DNA from: Mycolicibacterium confluentis
Lineage (GTDB): Bacteria > Actinomycetota > Actinomycetes > Mycobacteriales > Mycobacteriaceae
Assembly: GCF_010729895.1 (NCBI RefSeq)
Contig: NZ_AP022612.1
Coordinates: 1,116,001 to 1,180,000 of the forward strand
DNA: 64,000 bases
Direction: 5' to 3'
Position numbers and translations under genes: made by a program. Under the pieces are notes generated by a model, which was not told the DNA's origin, did no database searches, and worked only from the letters and a program-made list of their open reading frames with translations. This document shows positions 41,296 to 49,907 of the stretch, piece by piece (the stretch's first letter is position 1; each line of letters opens with the position of its first letter).

Positions 41296-42114
41296 TCACA
41301 TCACCGCGTGGCCGGCGTCGACGGGCAGGGCGACGCCGGTGATCTGGCGCGCCTTGTCGCTGGCCAGGAACAGCACGGAGTCGGTCACGTCGGCCGCATC
41401 GATGAACGGCACGTCGGGAAGCAGGTTGCCGCTCATCGCGCTGCCCTCGGGATTCGCGGCGAACATCGCCGCCATGTGCTCGTTGAGGATCATCGGCGTC
41501 CCGACTCCGGTCGGATGCAGCGAGTTCACCCGAATGCGATGCGGGGCATACGCGTTGGCGGCCGACCGCATGAGACCGACGACGCCATGTTTGGAGGCGG
41601 CATAAGCGAAGATCGCAGCGCTGCCATCGCCACCACGCCCGATGAGTCCCTGCATCGAACTGACCAGGATGATCGATCCACCACGAGCGCCACGGATCAT
41701 GGACGGCACCGTCGCCGCGATGGTGTTCCACACGCCCTTGAGGTTGGTGTCGACGATGTCGGTGAACACCTGCTCATCGAGCGGGTCAGGCAGTCCGATG
41801 CCCACCACGCCCGCGTTGGCCACCACGATGTCGATCTCGCCGAGGGCGTCGACTCCGGAATCGACTCCTGCCCGCAGGGTGCCGAGGTCGCGAACGTCGG
41901 CGATCACCGGGTGGATGCGGGCACCCGCCGCCTCGACCAATCGGACCGTCTCGGCGAGGTCCTCCTGTGTGGCCAGCGGGTAGGGAATCGAGTCGATGTC
42001 GGCGCACCGGTCCACGGCGATGATGTCGACGCCCTGTTCGGCGAGTCCGACCGCGTGACTGCGGCCCTGTCCTCGTGCGGCGCCCGTGATCACTGCGACA
42101 TGTGGCTGGTTCAA
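41296..42114 (-). CDS. Mycofactocin-coupled SDR family oxidoreductase
   Basis: A 272-residue SDR with the mycofactocin-dependent signature: VAVITGAARGQGRSHAVGLA, the insertion IIAVDRCADIDSIPYPLAT, then EDLAETVRLVEAAG, and catalytic YAASKHGVVGLMR. In this family NAD is bound permanently and recycled by the redox peptide mycofactocin; the mft genes are not in the window. TTG 42114 follows GAGGAGAG and gives the family N-terminus. Upstream in-frame sequence runs through the operator, so it is rejected. It is divergent from another SDR. Confidence 0.87.
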   Translation of the reverse strand: MNQPHVAVITGAARGQGRSHAVGLAEQGVDIIAVDRCADIDSIPYPLATQEDLAETVRLVEAAGARIHPVIADVRDLGTLRAGVDSGVDALGEIDIVVANAGVVGIGLPDPLDEQVFTDIVDTNLKGVWNTIAATVPSMIRGARGGSIILVSSMQGLIGRGGDGSAAIFAYAASKHGVVGLMRSAANAYAPHRIRVNSLHPTGVGTPMILNEHMAAMFAANPEGSAMSGNLLPDVPFIDAADVTDSVLFLASDKARQITGVALPVDAGHAVM

Positions 42115-42198
42115 CGATCTCTCCTCATCGAAGGGTCTGGTACTCAGACGAGTATTGCGCTCAGTGGCCGCGCAGCTTGTGTCGGCCGTCACTTTTCC

Positions 42199-42216
42199 GC
42201 TATACATGTGTACAGC
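42199..42216. promoter_or_regulatory. GCTGTAC-N4-GTACAGC-class operator, site B (SDR / SDR)
   Basis: GCTATACATGTGTACAGC, one mismatch from palindromic, 26 bases before the plus-strand SDR ATG. A weaker related stretch, GGTACTCAGACGAGTATTGC, lies nearer the minus-strand SDR at about 42139-42158. Confidence 0.75.
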
Positions 42217-42242
42217 AGTCTCGGTGATCACGAACAAGGAGT

Positions 42243-42992
42243 ATGGAATTGGGTCGGACAGCGGTGGTCACCGGCGGCGGATCCGGTCTGGGTGAGGCGA
42301 TCTGCACCAGGCTCGCTCAGGATGGTCACCGGGTGGCGGTCCTCGACCGCGACGGCGAGGCGGCCGAGAAGGTCGCGGCGGGTGTGCAAGCCCAGGGCGG
42401 TGACGCGATCGCGGTGGCGGTCGACGTGTCTGACGAAGACTCGCTGACGCACGCCGTCGATCTGGCGCGCAGCAGCCTCGGGCCCATCGGCATCCTCGTC
42501 ACCAGTGCGGCGATCTCGGGGTTCACCCGCCTGGACAAAATCACCCTCGATGAGTGGAACCGCTATCTGGCGGTCAACCTGACCGGCACCTTCCTGAGCG
42601 TGCGCGCGGCACTGCCGGACATGGTGGAGGCCAAGTGGGGGCGCATCGTCACCATCTCGTCGGCGGCCGGTCAGCAGGGCGCCGCCCGGCAGGCGCATTA
42701 CTCGGCCACCAAGGGTGGTGTGATCGCGATGACGAAGTCGATTGCGATCGACTATGCGGCGCAGGGGATCACGGCCAACACGGTGCCGCCCTTCGTGATC
42801 GACACCCCGATGCTGAGGCAACAGCAACAGGCCGGGAAGCTGCCGCCGGCCGAGTATCTGACCAAGGCCGTCCCCGCCGGACGTCTCGGCGTTGGTGACG
42901 ACGTCGCCAACCTGTGTTCGTACCTGTGCTCCGAGGGGGCCGGATACGTCACGGGTCAGGTCATCGGCGTCAACGGCGGCGCGGTTCTGTAG
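42243..42992 (+). CDS. SDR family oxidoreductase (FabG-like)
   Basis: A 249-residue classical SDR: AVVTGGGSGLGEAICTRLA, GILVTSAAISG, IVTISSAAGQQGAARQAHYS, then catalytic ATKGG, and C-terminal GYVTGQVIGVNGGAVL. The start is ATG. It heads an operon with a 3Fe-4S ferredoxin and a P450, so it may oxidise the alcohol produced by that P450, an inference from position. Confidence 0.9.
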   Translation: MELGRTAVVTGGGSGLGEAICTRLAQDGHRVAVLDRDGEAAEKVAAGVQAQGGDAIAVAVDVSDEDSLTHAVDLARSSLGPIGILVTSAAISGFTRLDKITLDEWNRYLAVNLTGTFLSVRAALPDMVEAKWGRIVTISSAAGQQGAARQAHYSATKGGVIAMTKSIAIDYAAQGITANTVPPFVIDTPMLRQQQQAGKLPPAEYLTKAVPAGRLGVGDDVANLCSYLCSEGAGYVTGQVIGVNGGAVL

Positions 42993-43012
42993 GAATCGGA
43001 GAAGGAGTGACG

Positions 43013-43231
43013 GTGAAAGTCAGAGTTGAATCAGCCCGATGTCAGGGCCACACGCTGTGCGCGATGATCGCACCGGAGTCCTTTGAACTCGACGATGTCG
43101 ACGGCCATGCCCACGCCGTCGCCGATGACATTCCTGAGGACCTGCGCGATCAGGTCGACGAGGCCCGGCGATCCTGCCCGGAGCAGGCGATCGTCCTCGT
43201 GGGCTCCTCTGGGGACGGGGACGCGCAGTGA
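43013..43231 (+). CDS. Single 3Fe-4S ferredoxin
   Basis: A 72-residue ferredoxin with the CxxHxxC cluster motif (CQGHTLC) plus a distal CPEQA, the pattern of mycobacterial P450-partner ferredoxins in which His replaces one Cys. GTG 43013 has AAGGAG at a good distance; GTG 43007 is too close to it. The stop overlaps the P450 start by 4 bases, strongly indicating that it reduces CYP 43228. Confidence 0.93.
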   Translation: MKVRVESARCQGHTLCAMIAPESFELDDVDGHAHAVADDIPEDLRDQVDEARRSCPEQAIVLVGSSGDGDAQ

Positions 43232-44583
43232 CCGCGCAGCCGGACGGGGCACAGGTGCCGCAGTACCACTACGACCGGCACCGCCCCGAGTACCGCGAGC
43301 AGTTCGTCGACATCACCCACGAGATGCAGCAGCAGTGTCCGCTGGCCTGGACCGACACGTACGACGGGCACTGGGTGGCCGCCGGCGGTGACGAGGTCTT
43401 CGAACTGGCCCGTTGCCCGCACGTCTCCAACGACCACGACGTCAACAACGAACGCCGCGGCTACAAGGGCATCTCCATCCCCACGATGATGGACGCCGAG
43501 AACTTCCGTGGCGGCATGCTGGAGATGGATGACCCCGAGCACCGGCACTACCGGACCGCGCTCAACCCCTACCTGTCGCCGGCCGCGGTCAAGCGATGGG
43601 AACCCTTCATCGACGCGATCGTGCACGCCTGCCTCGACGACCACATCGAGATCGGGCGCATCGACTTCGTCGATGATCTGGCCAACATCGTGCCTGCGGT
43701 GCTGACGCTCGCGATGCTCGGTGTGCCGCTTGAGAAGTGGACCATCTACAACGAGCCTGCGCACGCGTCGGTGTACACCCCGCCCGATTCGCCGGACGCC
43801 GCTCGAGTGCGCGAACTCTACATGGCGATGGCGATGGACCTGCTGACCAACTTGGTCGAGATCCGCGAGGAGCCCCGACCGGGAATCATCGACGCGCTGG
43901 CCAACGTGCGTATCGAGGGCGAAGCCCCGCCAGACATCGAACTGCTCGGGATGCTGAACCTGCTCATCGGCGGGGGATTCGACACCACCACGGCGTTGAC
44001 CGCGCACGCGTTGGAGTGGCTCGCGCAGAATCCGGACGAACGCACCCGGCTCAGTGCCGAGAGGGACACCCTGCTCAATCCCGCCACGGAGGAGTTCCTG
44101 CGGTACTTCACTCCCGCCCCGGGAGATGCACGCACGATCTCCGAGGACATGAAGCTGGGCGACATCGAGCTTCGCGAGGGCGACCGCCTGTGGCTGTCCT
44201 GGGCGATGGCCAACCGTGACCCGAGTCTGTTCGACAACCCCGACGGGGTTGATCTGGAACGAAAAGGAAATCGGCACTTCAGCTTCGGCCTGGGTGTGCA
44301 TCGCTGCATCGGGTCCAACGTCGCCCGCACGGTCTTCAAGTCGATGCTGACCGCGGTGCTGGACCGGATGCCGGACTACGTGTGCGATACCGAGGGTGCC
44401 GTGCACTATGACAGCATCGGCGTGGTCCAGGGCATGCGCCATCTGCCTGCCACCTTCACACCGGGGACGCGCCGCGGTCCAGGCGTCGCCGAAACCCTGG
44501 TGATGCTGCAACGCGTGTGCGACGAGCAGGGCCTGGCCCGCCCCATCACCGAACTCAAAGAGTCCGCACGGATTCCGCAGTGA
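43228..44583 (+). CDS. Cytochrome P450 (with cognate ferredoxin)
   Basis: A 451-residue class I P450. The haem-thiolate loop is FSFGLGVHRC with Cys360, the ExxR motif is EEFLR, and the I-helix is LIGGGFDTTTALT, where the usual acid-alcohol pair is D-T. The C-terminus carries an extra 40 residues (GPGVAETLVMLQRVCDEQG) beyond the usual end, which is unusual. It is coupled to the upstream ferredoxin. It would hydroxylate the pathway substrate; which one is not inferable. Confidence 0.92.
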   Translation: MTAQPDGAQVPQYHYDRHRPEYREQFVDITHEMQQQCPLAWTDTYDGHWVAAGGDEVFELARCPHVSNDHDVNNERRGYKGISIPTMMDAENFRGGMLEMDDPEHRHYRTALNPYLSPAAVKRWEPFIDAIVHACLDDHIEIGRIDFVDDLANIVPAVLTLAMLGVPLEKWTIYNEPAHASVYTPPDSPDAARVRELYMAMAMDLLTNLVEIREEPRPGIIDALANVRIEGEAPPDIELLGMLNLLIGGGFDTTTALTAHALEWLAQNPDERTRLSAERDTLLNPATEEFLRYFTPAPGDARTISEDMKLGDIELREGDRLWLSWAMANRDPSLFDNPDGVDLERKGNRHFSFGLGVHRCIGSNVARTVFKSMLTAVLDRMPDYVCDTEGAVHYDSIGVVQGMRHLPATFTPGTRRGPGVAETLVMLQRVCDEQGLARPITELKESARIPQ

Positions 44584-44614
44584 CATCCGCCTGAAGGCCG
44601 AAGAGAGGAGAGCC

Positions 44615-45478
44615 ATGCCGGGCAAACCGGTGATCGCCGTGGTGACCGGGGCGAGTCGCGGCGCGGGTGCGGGCATCGCACGCGCGTTGGGCGCCCACGG
44701 TGCCGTCGTGTACGTCACGGGCCGCAGCGAGGCGAACGCCGAACCGGCCACGCCCGGGACCATTCAAGAGACCGCCGCGGCGGTGACCGCTCTTGGGGGA
44801 CAGGGCATTCCGGTGCGGGTCGACCATGCCGACGACGATCAGGTGAAGGCCCTGTTCGCCCAGGTCGAGCGTGACCACGGTCGGGTCGACATCCTGGTCA
44901 ACAACGCCGCGATCATCCGGGACGAGATGATGGGGCGCACCAAGTTCTGGGAGGAACCGCTCAGTGTGGTCGACACGCTGGACGTGGGTGTACGCAGCAG
45001 TTACGCCGCGACGGTCTTCGCCGCGCCCCTGATGCTGCCGCAGAAGGCCGGTCTGGTGGTGTTCACCTCGTCCTCCGGGGCGGTGCATTACGCGTTCGGT
45101 CCCGCCTACGGCGTCCCCAAGGCGGCCGTCGACAAGATGGCCGCCGACATGGCTTATGACTTCAAAGAGTTCGGTGTTGCGGCGGTGTCGATCTGGATGG
45201 GATCGCTGCTGACCGACCGGGTCCGCAAGATCATCGCGAGCAACCCCGAGAAGTTCGGTCATATCCTCGATTCGGCCGAAACCCCCGAGTTGACCGGGCA
45301 CGTGATCTGGGCGCTTCACCAGGATCCCGATCTGATGATTGTCAGCGGCCAGACCCTGATCGGGGCCGAACTGGCCGTCAAATACGGAATCGCCGACGAG
45401 GACGGCCGTCAACCGCCGTCGTACCGCGACATGTTCGACGTGCATCCGCCCGCGCAGTGCGCGCACGTCATGAGATAG
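44615..45478 (+). CDS. SDR family oxidoreductase (DHRS1-like)
   Basis: A 287-residue SDR with VIAVVTGASRGAGAGIARAL, a distinctive YVTGRSEANAEPATPGTIQE segment, ILVNNAAIIRDEMMG and catalytic YGVPKAAVDKMAADMAYDFK, matching DHRS1-type dehydrogenases. The tail (GIADEDGRQPPSYRDMFD) is also family-like. It follows the P450 after 31 bases with a GAGAGGAGAG ribosome-binding site and precedes an LLM gene, so it is part of the operon beginning at 42243. Confidence 0.88.
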   Translation: MPGKPVIAVVTGASRGAGAGIARALGAHGAVVYVTGRSEANAEPATPGTIQETAAAVTALGGQGIPVRVDHADDDQVKALFAQVERDHGRVDILVNNAAIIRDEMMGRTKFWEEPLSVVDTLDVGVRSSYAATVFAAPLMLPQKAGLVVFTSSSGAVHYAFGPAYGVPKAAVDKMAADMAYDFKEFGVAAVSIWMGSLLTDRVRKIIASNPEKFGHILDSAETPELTGHVIWALHQDPDLMIVSGQTLIGAELAVKYGIADEDGRQPPSYRDMFDVHPPAQCAHVMR

Positions 45479-45485
45479 TCGCCCG

Positions 45486-46442
45486 GTGCGAATAGGGCTC
45501 ACGGGCGGCGGGTCATCCGTCGAATCCATTGTGCGGCAGGCGCAGCAGGCCGAGGACGACGGCTTCTCGTCGCTGTGGTATGCCAACGGGGTGGCCGGCG
45601 ACCCGCTGGTGGCGATGGCCATCGCTGGGCGTGAGACCACATCGATCGAACTGGGCACCGCGGTGCTGCAGACCTATCCGTGCCACCCGCTGCTGCAGGC
45701 CAATCGGGTGGTCGCGGCGGCCAATGCGATGGGACGCCCCGGCTTGACGCTGGGGCTGGGGCCGTCGCACCGTCCCGTCGTGGAGAACGTCCTCGGCGGT
45801 CGCTACGACCATCCCGGTCGCAGCACCGAGGAGTACGTCCAGATTGTGGCCGCCCTGCTGCGCGACGGGGACGTCGACTTCGACGGCACCGACTGGAGCA
45901 CCCACAGCGGCGGCCGGATGGCAAAGGCCGATCATCCGGTGCCGTTGCTGCTGGCTGCGTTGTCACCCCGGATGCTGCGCATCGCAGGCACATTCGCCGA
46001 TGGTGTGGTGCTGTGGATGGCGTCGGCGGCTGCGATCGAGACGTCGATCATGCCAAGGCTGCGTTCGGCGGCGACCGCCGCGGGGCGCCCCGAGCCTCGC
46101 GTCGTCGCGGGACTTCCGGTTGCGGTGCATGACAACCCAGAAGAGGCTCGAGAAGCGGTCGCGGCGACGGCCGTGGGGTACGGGCGGATGGCGAACTTCG
46201 AGCGGATCATCGCCGCGGGCGGCGGTGCAGAGGTCCCCGACGTGGCGATCCTCGGCGACGAATCGGCGGTGCGCACTCAACTGGAGGAGTTGGTGGCGGC
46301 GGGCACGACCGACATCTGGGCGCAGCCGGTCGCGGTGGGAGATGACCGCGAGCAGCGTCGCGCCTCGCTGCGGCGCACCCGCGATCTGCTCAGCGCGCTG
46401 GCACGCGATCAGCCTCCGCTGGGCCGGGCCCCCTCGCCGTAG
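45486..46442 (+). CDS. Luciferase-like (LLM) oxidoreductase
   Basis: A 318-residue LLM-fold flavin/F420 oxidoreductase: TGGGSSVESIVRQAQQAEDD, SIELGTAVLQTYPCHP, GRPGLTLGLGPSHRPVVEN and LLAALSPRMLRIAGTFADG. It is clearly related to the protein at 27001. The GTG start is 7 bases after the SDR. Its 3' end overlaps the convergent nitroreductase gene by 34 bases. F420 is the likely cofactor by family, unproven. Confidence 0.85.
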   Translation: MRIGLTGGGSSVESIVRQAQQAEDDGFSSLWYANGVAGDPLVAMAIAGRETTSIELGTAVLQTYPCHPLLQANRVVAAANAMGRPGLTLGLGPSHRPVVENVLGGRYDHPGRSTEEYVQIVAALLRDGDVDFDGTDWSTHSGGRMAKADHPVPLLLAALSPRMLRIAGTFADGVVLWMASAAAIETSIMPRLRSAATAAGRPEPRVVAGLPVAVHDNPEEAREAVAATAVGYGRMANFERIIAAGGGAEVPDVAILGDESAVRTQLEELVAAGTTDIWAQPVAVGDDREQRRASLRRTRDLLSALARDQPPLGRAPSP

Positions 46443-47080
46443 ACGATGTCGGCGTGGGAGGCGTCCCAGCGGTTGCGGAACACCACGTCTGCGACCGGTC
46501 GACGGCGAACCTGTCCGTGCCGCCCACGCGGCCAACCCACGACGACGTGTCCGGCGAGAAACCACTCGTCGGGAACACCGACCGACGCACGCAGCGTCTG
46601 CTCACCCTGGTATGAGGCCCAACTGGTGAAGCACGCGCCCAAGCCCTGCGCGCGGGCAGCGAGGTAGAAGTTCTGCATGGCCGGGTAGATGGACCCGGCC
46701 TGCAGGTAGTCGGATGCGAATTCGTTCTTGTATGCGGCGAACAACACCGAGGTGAGCTCGCCGGCGCGGTCGTGCAGTTCGTAGGTGGCGCGGTTGTTGC
46801 GGGCGGCACGGCTCTGGTCATCCGGTGCGGGCCGGCTCATGCCGTAGATGGACTCGATCATCTGCAGCGCCGATTGTGCTGCGTCAGCGACCGCGGCGCG
46901 CTGTTCGGGCGCGTCGAGGACGATGAACCGCCACAACTGTGCGTTCGCGCCGTTGGGTGCCCACGTCGCGGCCTCGAGGCACCGGCGCAACGTTTCGTCA
47001 TTCACCGGTTCGTCGGTGAATCGGCGAATGGAGCGCGCGGTGGCCAACACTTCCCAGATGTCGTTGGTCGGCTGTGCCAT
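46409..47080 (-). CDS. Nitroreductase family protein
   Basis: A 223-residue FMN-binding nitroreductase-fold protein from ATG 47080: the typical RSIRRFTDEPV start, ATWAPNGANAQLWRFIVLD, MQNFYLAARAQGLGACFTSW and HVVVGWPRG. The in-frame extension to 47161 is rejected because its first residues lie in the operator region. Such proteins reduce nitro, quinone or enone groups, or remove halogens. It is divergent from an SDR, with a GCTGTAC-class operator between. Confidence 0.87.
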   Translation of the reverse strand: MAQPTNDIWEVLATARSIRRFTDEPVNDETLRRCLEAATWAPNGANAQLWRFIVLDAPEQRAAVADAAQSALQMIESIYGMSRPAPDDQSRAARNNRATYELHDRAGELTSVLFAAYKNEFASDYLQAGSIYPAMQNFYLAARAQGLGACFTSWASYQGEQTLRASVGVPDEWFLAGHVVVGWPRGRHGQVRRRPVADVVFRNRWDASHADIVYGEGARPSGG

Positions 47081-47173
47081 GTCCTTCTCTGTACTCGACC
47101 AAAGCGGAGATGTCGAGTGTTGGACCGATTTTCGCACCAGTTCCTTTGTGTCTGGCCGCAACCCCTTCGGTGT

Positions 47174-47191
47174 GCTGTACAGTCGTATTGC
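47174..47191. promoter_or_regulatory. GCTGTAC-N4-GTACAGC-class operator, site C (nitroreductase / SDR)
   Basis: GCTGTACAGTCGTATTGC, two mismatches from palindromic, between the nitroreductase and the SDR at 47230, 38 bases from the latter start. Confidence 0.75.
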
Positions 47192-47229
47192 ATTGCTGGT
47201 GAATGCTACGGACGAAGGTGGGAGTTGTG

Positions 47230-48000
47230 GTGAACGACAGGTTCTCGTTGGAGGGCAGGGTCGCCGTGATCACGGGCGGCGGCACCGGGATCGGGCGCGC
47301 GACGGCACTCGTGCTGGCCGAACGCGGTGCAGACGTGGTGCTGGCCGGACGACGCGCCGAACCGCTCAAGGAGACGGCCAGTGCCATCGAGGCGTTGGGT
47401 CGCAAGGCGCTCGCGGTGCCGACCGACGTGACCTCGTCGGAGGAGTGCCAGGCCCTTGTCGACGCCACGCTCGCGGAGTTCGGCCGACTCGACGTCCTGC
47501 TCAACAATGCCGGCGGCGGTGAGACCAAGTCGCTGATGAAGTGGACCGACGAGGAGTGGCACCAGGTTCTGGACCTGAACCTGTCCAGCGCGTGGTACCT
47601 GTCACGCGCCGCGGCCAAGCCCATGATCGCCCAGGGCAAGGGCTCGATCGTGAACATCTCCTCGGGCGCCAGCCTTCTCGCCATGCCTCAGGCCGCCATC
47701 TATGGTGCGGCCAAGGCGGGTCTGAACAACCTGACTGGATCGATGGCGGCCGCGTGGACGCGTAAGGGCGTGCGGGTCAACTGCATCGCGTGCGGCGCTG
47801 TGCGCACGCCGGGACTGGAGGCCGACGCCGCGCGGCAGGGCTTCGACATCGACGTGATCGGGCAGACCAACGGCTCGGGTCGCATCGCCGACCCTGACGA
47901 GATCGGCTACGGCGTACTGTTTTTCGCCTCCGATGCGTCCAGCTACTGCTCGGGCCAGACCCTCTACATCCACGGCGGGCCCGGCCCCGCCGGTGTCTGA
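47230..48000 (+). CDS. SDR family oxidoreductase
   Basis: A 256-residue SDR: RVAVITGGGTGIGRATALVL, VLAGRRAEPLKET, VLLNNAGGGETKSLM, then IYGAAKAGLNNLTGSMA with catalytic Tyr/Lys, and LYIHGGPGPAGV at the end. GTG 47230 is placed after AAGGTGGGAG; GTG 47227 and ATG 47203 are alternatives. It heads an operon with the VOC, NTF2-like and a further SDR gene. Confidence 0.87.
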   Translation: MNDRFSLEGRVAVITGGGTGIGRATALVLAERGADVVLAGRRAEPLKETASAIEALGRKALAVPTDVTSSEECQALVDATLAEFGRLDVLLNNAGGGETKSLMKWTDEEWHQVLDLNLSSAWYLSRAAAKPMIAQGKGSIVNISSGASLLAMPQAAIYGAAKAGLNNLTGSMAAAWTRKGVRVNCIACGAVRTPGLEADAARQGFDIDVIGQTNGSGRIADPDEIGYGVLFFASDASSYCSGQTLYIHGGPGPAGV

Positions 48001-48015
48001 GCAACAGGAGACGAC

Positions 48016-48441
48016 ATGAGCGTGAGCCACATCGGACTGCGGGTCCGTGACCTCGACACGTCGAAATTGTTCTACGAGGCCCTCGGCTTCACCGAGGTCA
48101 ATCGCCTGACCGTGCCCGACAAGATCGCGGAAGGTCTGCTCGGATTGGCGTCCCCGATCGGCTTCGAGGCGATCTATCTGCGCAAGGACGCCTTCGTCCT
48201 GCAACTGCTGACCTTCTCCGGCCACCCTGCTCCCGAGGAAGCGGAGCGGGGCATGGTCAACGGCGGCCTCACGCACCTGTCGCTCGCGGTCGACGACGTC
48301 GAAGCGGCCAAGGCCGCGGTGCGGTCCTCGGGTGGCACTGTGACCGCCGAACCTCCCGGCGGATATGCCTGCATGGTCCGCGATCCCGAAGGACAGCTCA
48401 TCGAGTTGATCCACTCCAGCGTGCGACCAGTTCAGAACTGA
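48016..48441 (+). CDS. VOC (glyoxalase/extradiol dioxygenase-fold) protein
   Basis: A 141-residue vicinal-oxygen-chelate protein with two beta-alpha-beta-beta-beta halves: SHIGLRVRDLDTSKLFYEAL, AFVLQLLTFSG, LTHLSLAVDDVEAA and CMVRDPEGQLIELI. Metal-ligand candidates are His5 (SHIG), Gln in VLQLL, His in THLSL and the final Glu, the usual quartet. It could be an epimerase, isomerase or dioxygenase; the family is too varied to decide. It is in the SDR operon, 15 bases after the SDR stop. Confidence 0.85.
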   Translation: MSVSHIGLRVRDLDTSKLFYEALGFTEVNRLTVPDKIAEGLLGLASPIGFEAIYLRKDAFVLQLLTFSGHPAPEEAERGMVNGGLTHLSLAVDDVEAAKAAVRSSGGTVTAEPPGGYACMVRDPEGQLIELIHSSVRPVQN

Positions 48442-48474
48442 TCATCCGCGCAAATCGAAAGCGAAAGGACAGAC

Positions 48475-49032
48475 ATGTCAAACGATGACGAGCTCAAGCA
48501 ACTCCGTGAGCGGGTGCAGTACCTGGAAGACCGGGCCGCGATTCTGGACTGTGTGATGAACCAGGCCCGTGGCCACGATCGTCACGACGCCGATCTGATG
48601 GGCAGCGTCTACTTCGAGGACGGTGTCGACGAGCACGGTCCCGTGATCAAGACCGGCCCCGAGTACGGTGACTGGGCCAACGCCGCGCACGAGTCGGTGT
48701 TCGAGGATCATCTGCACAACATCACCACCCACACGTGCGAGATCAACGGAGACGAAGCCCATGCCGAGAGCTACGTCATGGGCGCCATGCGGATCAAGGG
48801 CGGCAAGATCGTCTCGCTGATGGGTGGCCGTTACCTCGACCGCCTGGAGCGCCGCGACGGCGTCTGGAAGATCGCGCTGCGGCGCTGCACCGTCGAATGG
48901 ATGATGAGCGGCGACTCGTCGGTGCTGGCCTCCGGTGCGGTCAAGGGCTTCATCAAGGGTAAGTGGGATCGCACCGATCCCTCCTACACGCGCCCCCTCC
49001 TGCTGGACGGCGAGCCGGTCAGTCGTTGGTAG
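48475..49032 (+). CDS. NTF2-like/SnoaL-like protein
   Basis: A 185-residue protein. It starts with a short coiled helix (ELKQLRERVQYLEDRAAILD) and continues with the SnoaL-like cone fold (CVMNQARGHDRHDADLMGSV, then YFEDGVDEHGP). HNITTHTCEINGDEAHAESY and YLDRLERRDGVWKIALRRC complete it. Members include ketosteroid isomerases, hydratases and ring-hydroxylating dioxygenase small-subunit relatives. It has a GAAAGGA ribosome-binding site. Its role as isomerase or hydratase in this pathway is only inferred. Confidence 0.83.
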   Translation: MSNDDELKQLRERVQYLEDRAAILDCVMNQARGHDRHDADLMGSVYFEDGVDEHGPVIKTGPEYGDWANAAHESVFEDHLHNITTHTCEINGDEAHAESYVMGAMRIKGGKIVSLMGGRYLDRLERRDGVWKIALRRCTVEWMMSGDSSVLASGAVKGFIKGKWDRTDPSYTRPLLLDGEPVSRW

Positions 49033-49102
49033 AGAACGCCATTCAATGATTCAGCCGGGCCGGCACCGACAGGTGCCGGCCCGTGCACGTTAGGGAGAAT
49101 TC

Positions 49103-49888
49103 ATGAAGCTCAAAGATCGCGTGGCGCTCATCACCGGCGGCGGGTCCGGGATCGGCCGGGCAAGTGCACAGCGACTGGCGGCCGAGGGCATGCGGGTGTG
49201 CGTGCTCGACATCGACGGTGACACGGCCGAGGAGGTGGCGGGCTCACTCGGTGGGCTTGGGCTGCGGTGCGACGTGTCGGACGCCGAGCAGGTGGAGCGG
49301 GCGTTCGGCACCTGCGTGGCAGAGCTCGGGAGCATGGATCTCGCATTCCTCAACGCGGGCATCACCATCCACTGGACTGGGGACATCGGAACGCTCGACC
49401 TGGCGCAGTATCGGCGCTCCGTCGGGGTGAACCTGAACGGTGTCGTGTTTGGTGCGGTGGCGGCAGTCCGTGCGATGCGGGCCCGCGAGAATGCCACGGA
49501 CGGCCTGATTCTGGCGACCGCGTCGCTGGCGGGCCTGCTGCCCTGGCATCCCGATCCGGTCTACTCCCTGGGCAAGCACGGAGTGGTCGGGTTCATGCGG
49601 TCGATCGCCCCGAACCTCGCCGCCGAGGGGATCGCCGCGCACACGATCTGCCCCGGCATCACCGAGACCGGCGTGCTCGGTGATCGGCGGGCACTCGTTG
49701 AACGGCTGGGCGTGCCCGTGATGGAACCCGAGGCCATCGCCGACGCGGTCCTGACAGCCGCCGGCGCACCGCTGGACGCGACGGGGTCCTGCTGGGTGGT
49801 GCAGCACGGAAAGCCGGCATGGGCAATGGAATTCGCCGACGTCGAATGCCGCGACAGCCGTCTGAACATGCCCATCGCGCGGCGCTAG
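49103..49888 (+). CDS. SDR family oxidoreductase
   Basis: A 261-residue SDR: RVALITGGGSGIGRASAQRL, VCVLDIDGDTAEE, AFLNAGITIHWTGD, ILATASLAGLLPWHPDP, then catalytic YSLGKHGVVGFMRSIA. In the C-terminal substrate part is GSCWVVQHGKPAWAMEF. It is the last gene of the operon starting at 47230, separated from the NTF2-like gene by 70 bases. It converges on the P450 gene. Confidence 0.88.
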   Translation: MKLKDRVALITGGGSGIGRASAQRLAAEGMRVCVLDIDGDTAEEVAGSLGGLGLRCDVSDAEQVERAFGTCVAELGSMDLAFLNAGITIHWTGDIGTLDLAQYRRSVGVNLNGVVFGAVAAVRAMRARENATDGLILATASLAGLLPWHPDPVYSLGKHGVVGFMRSIAPNLAAEGIAAHTICPGITETGVLGDRRALVERLGVPVMEPEAIADAVLTAAGAPLDATGSCWVVQHGKPAWAMEFADVECRDSRLNMPIARR

Positions 49889-49907
49889 CGGAACGTGCCT
49901 GCGATCG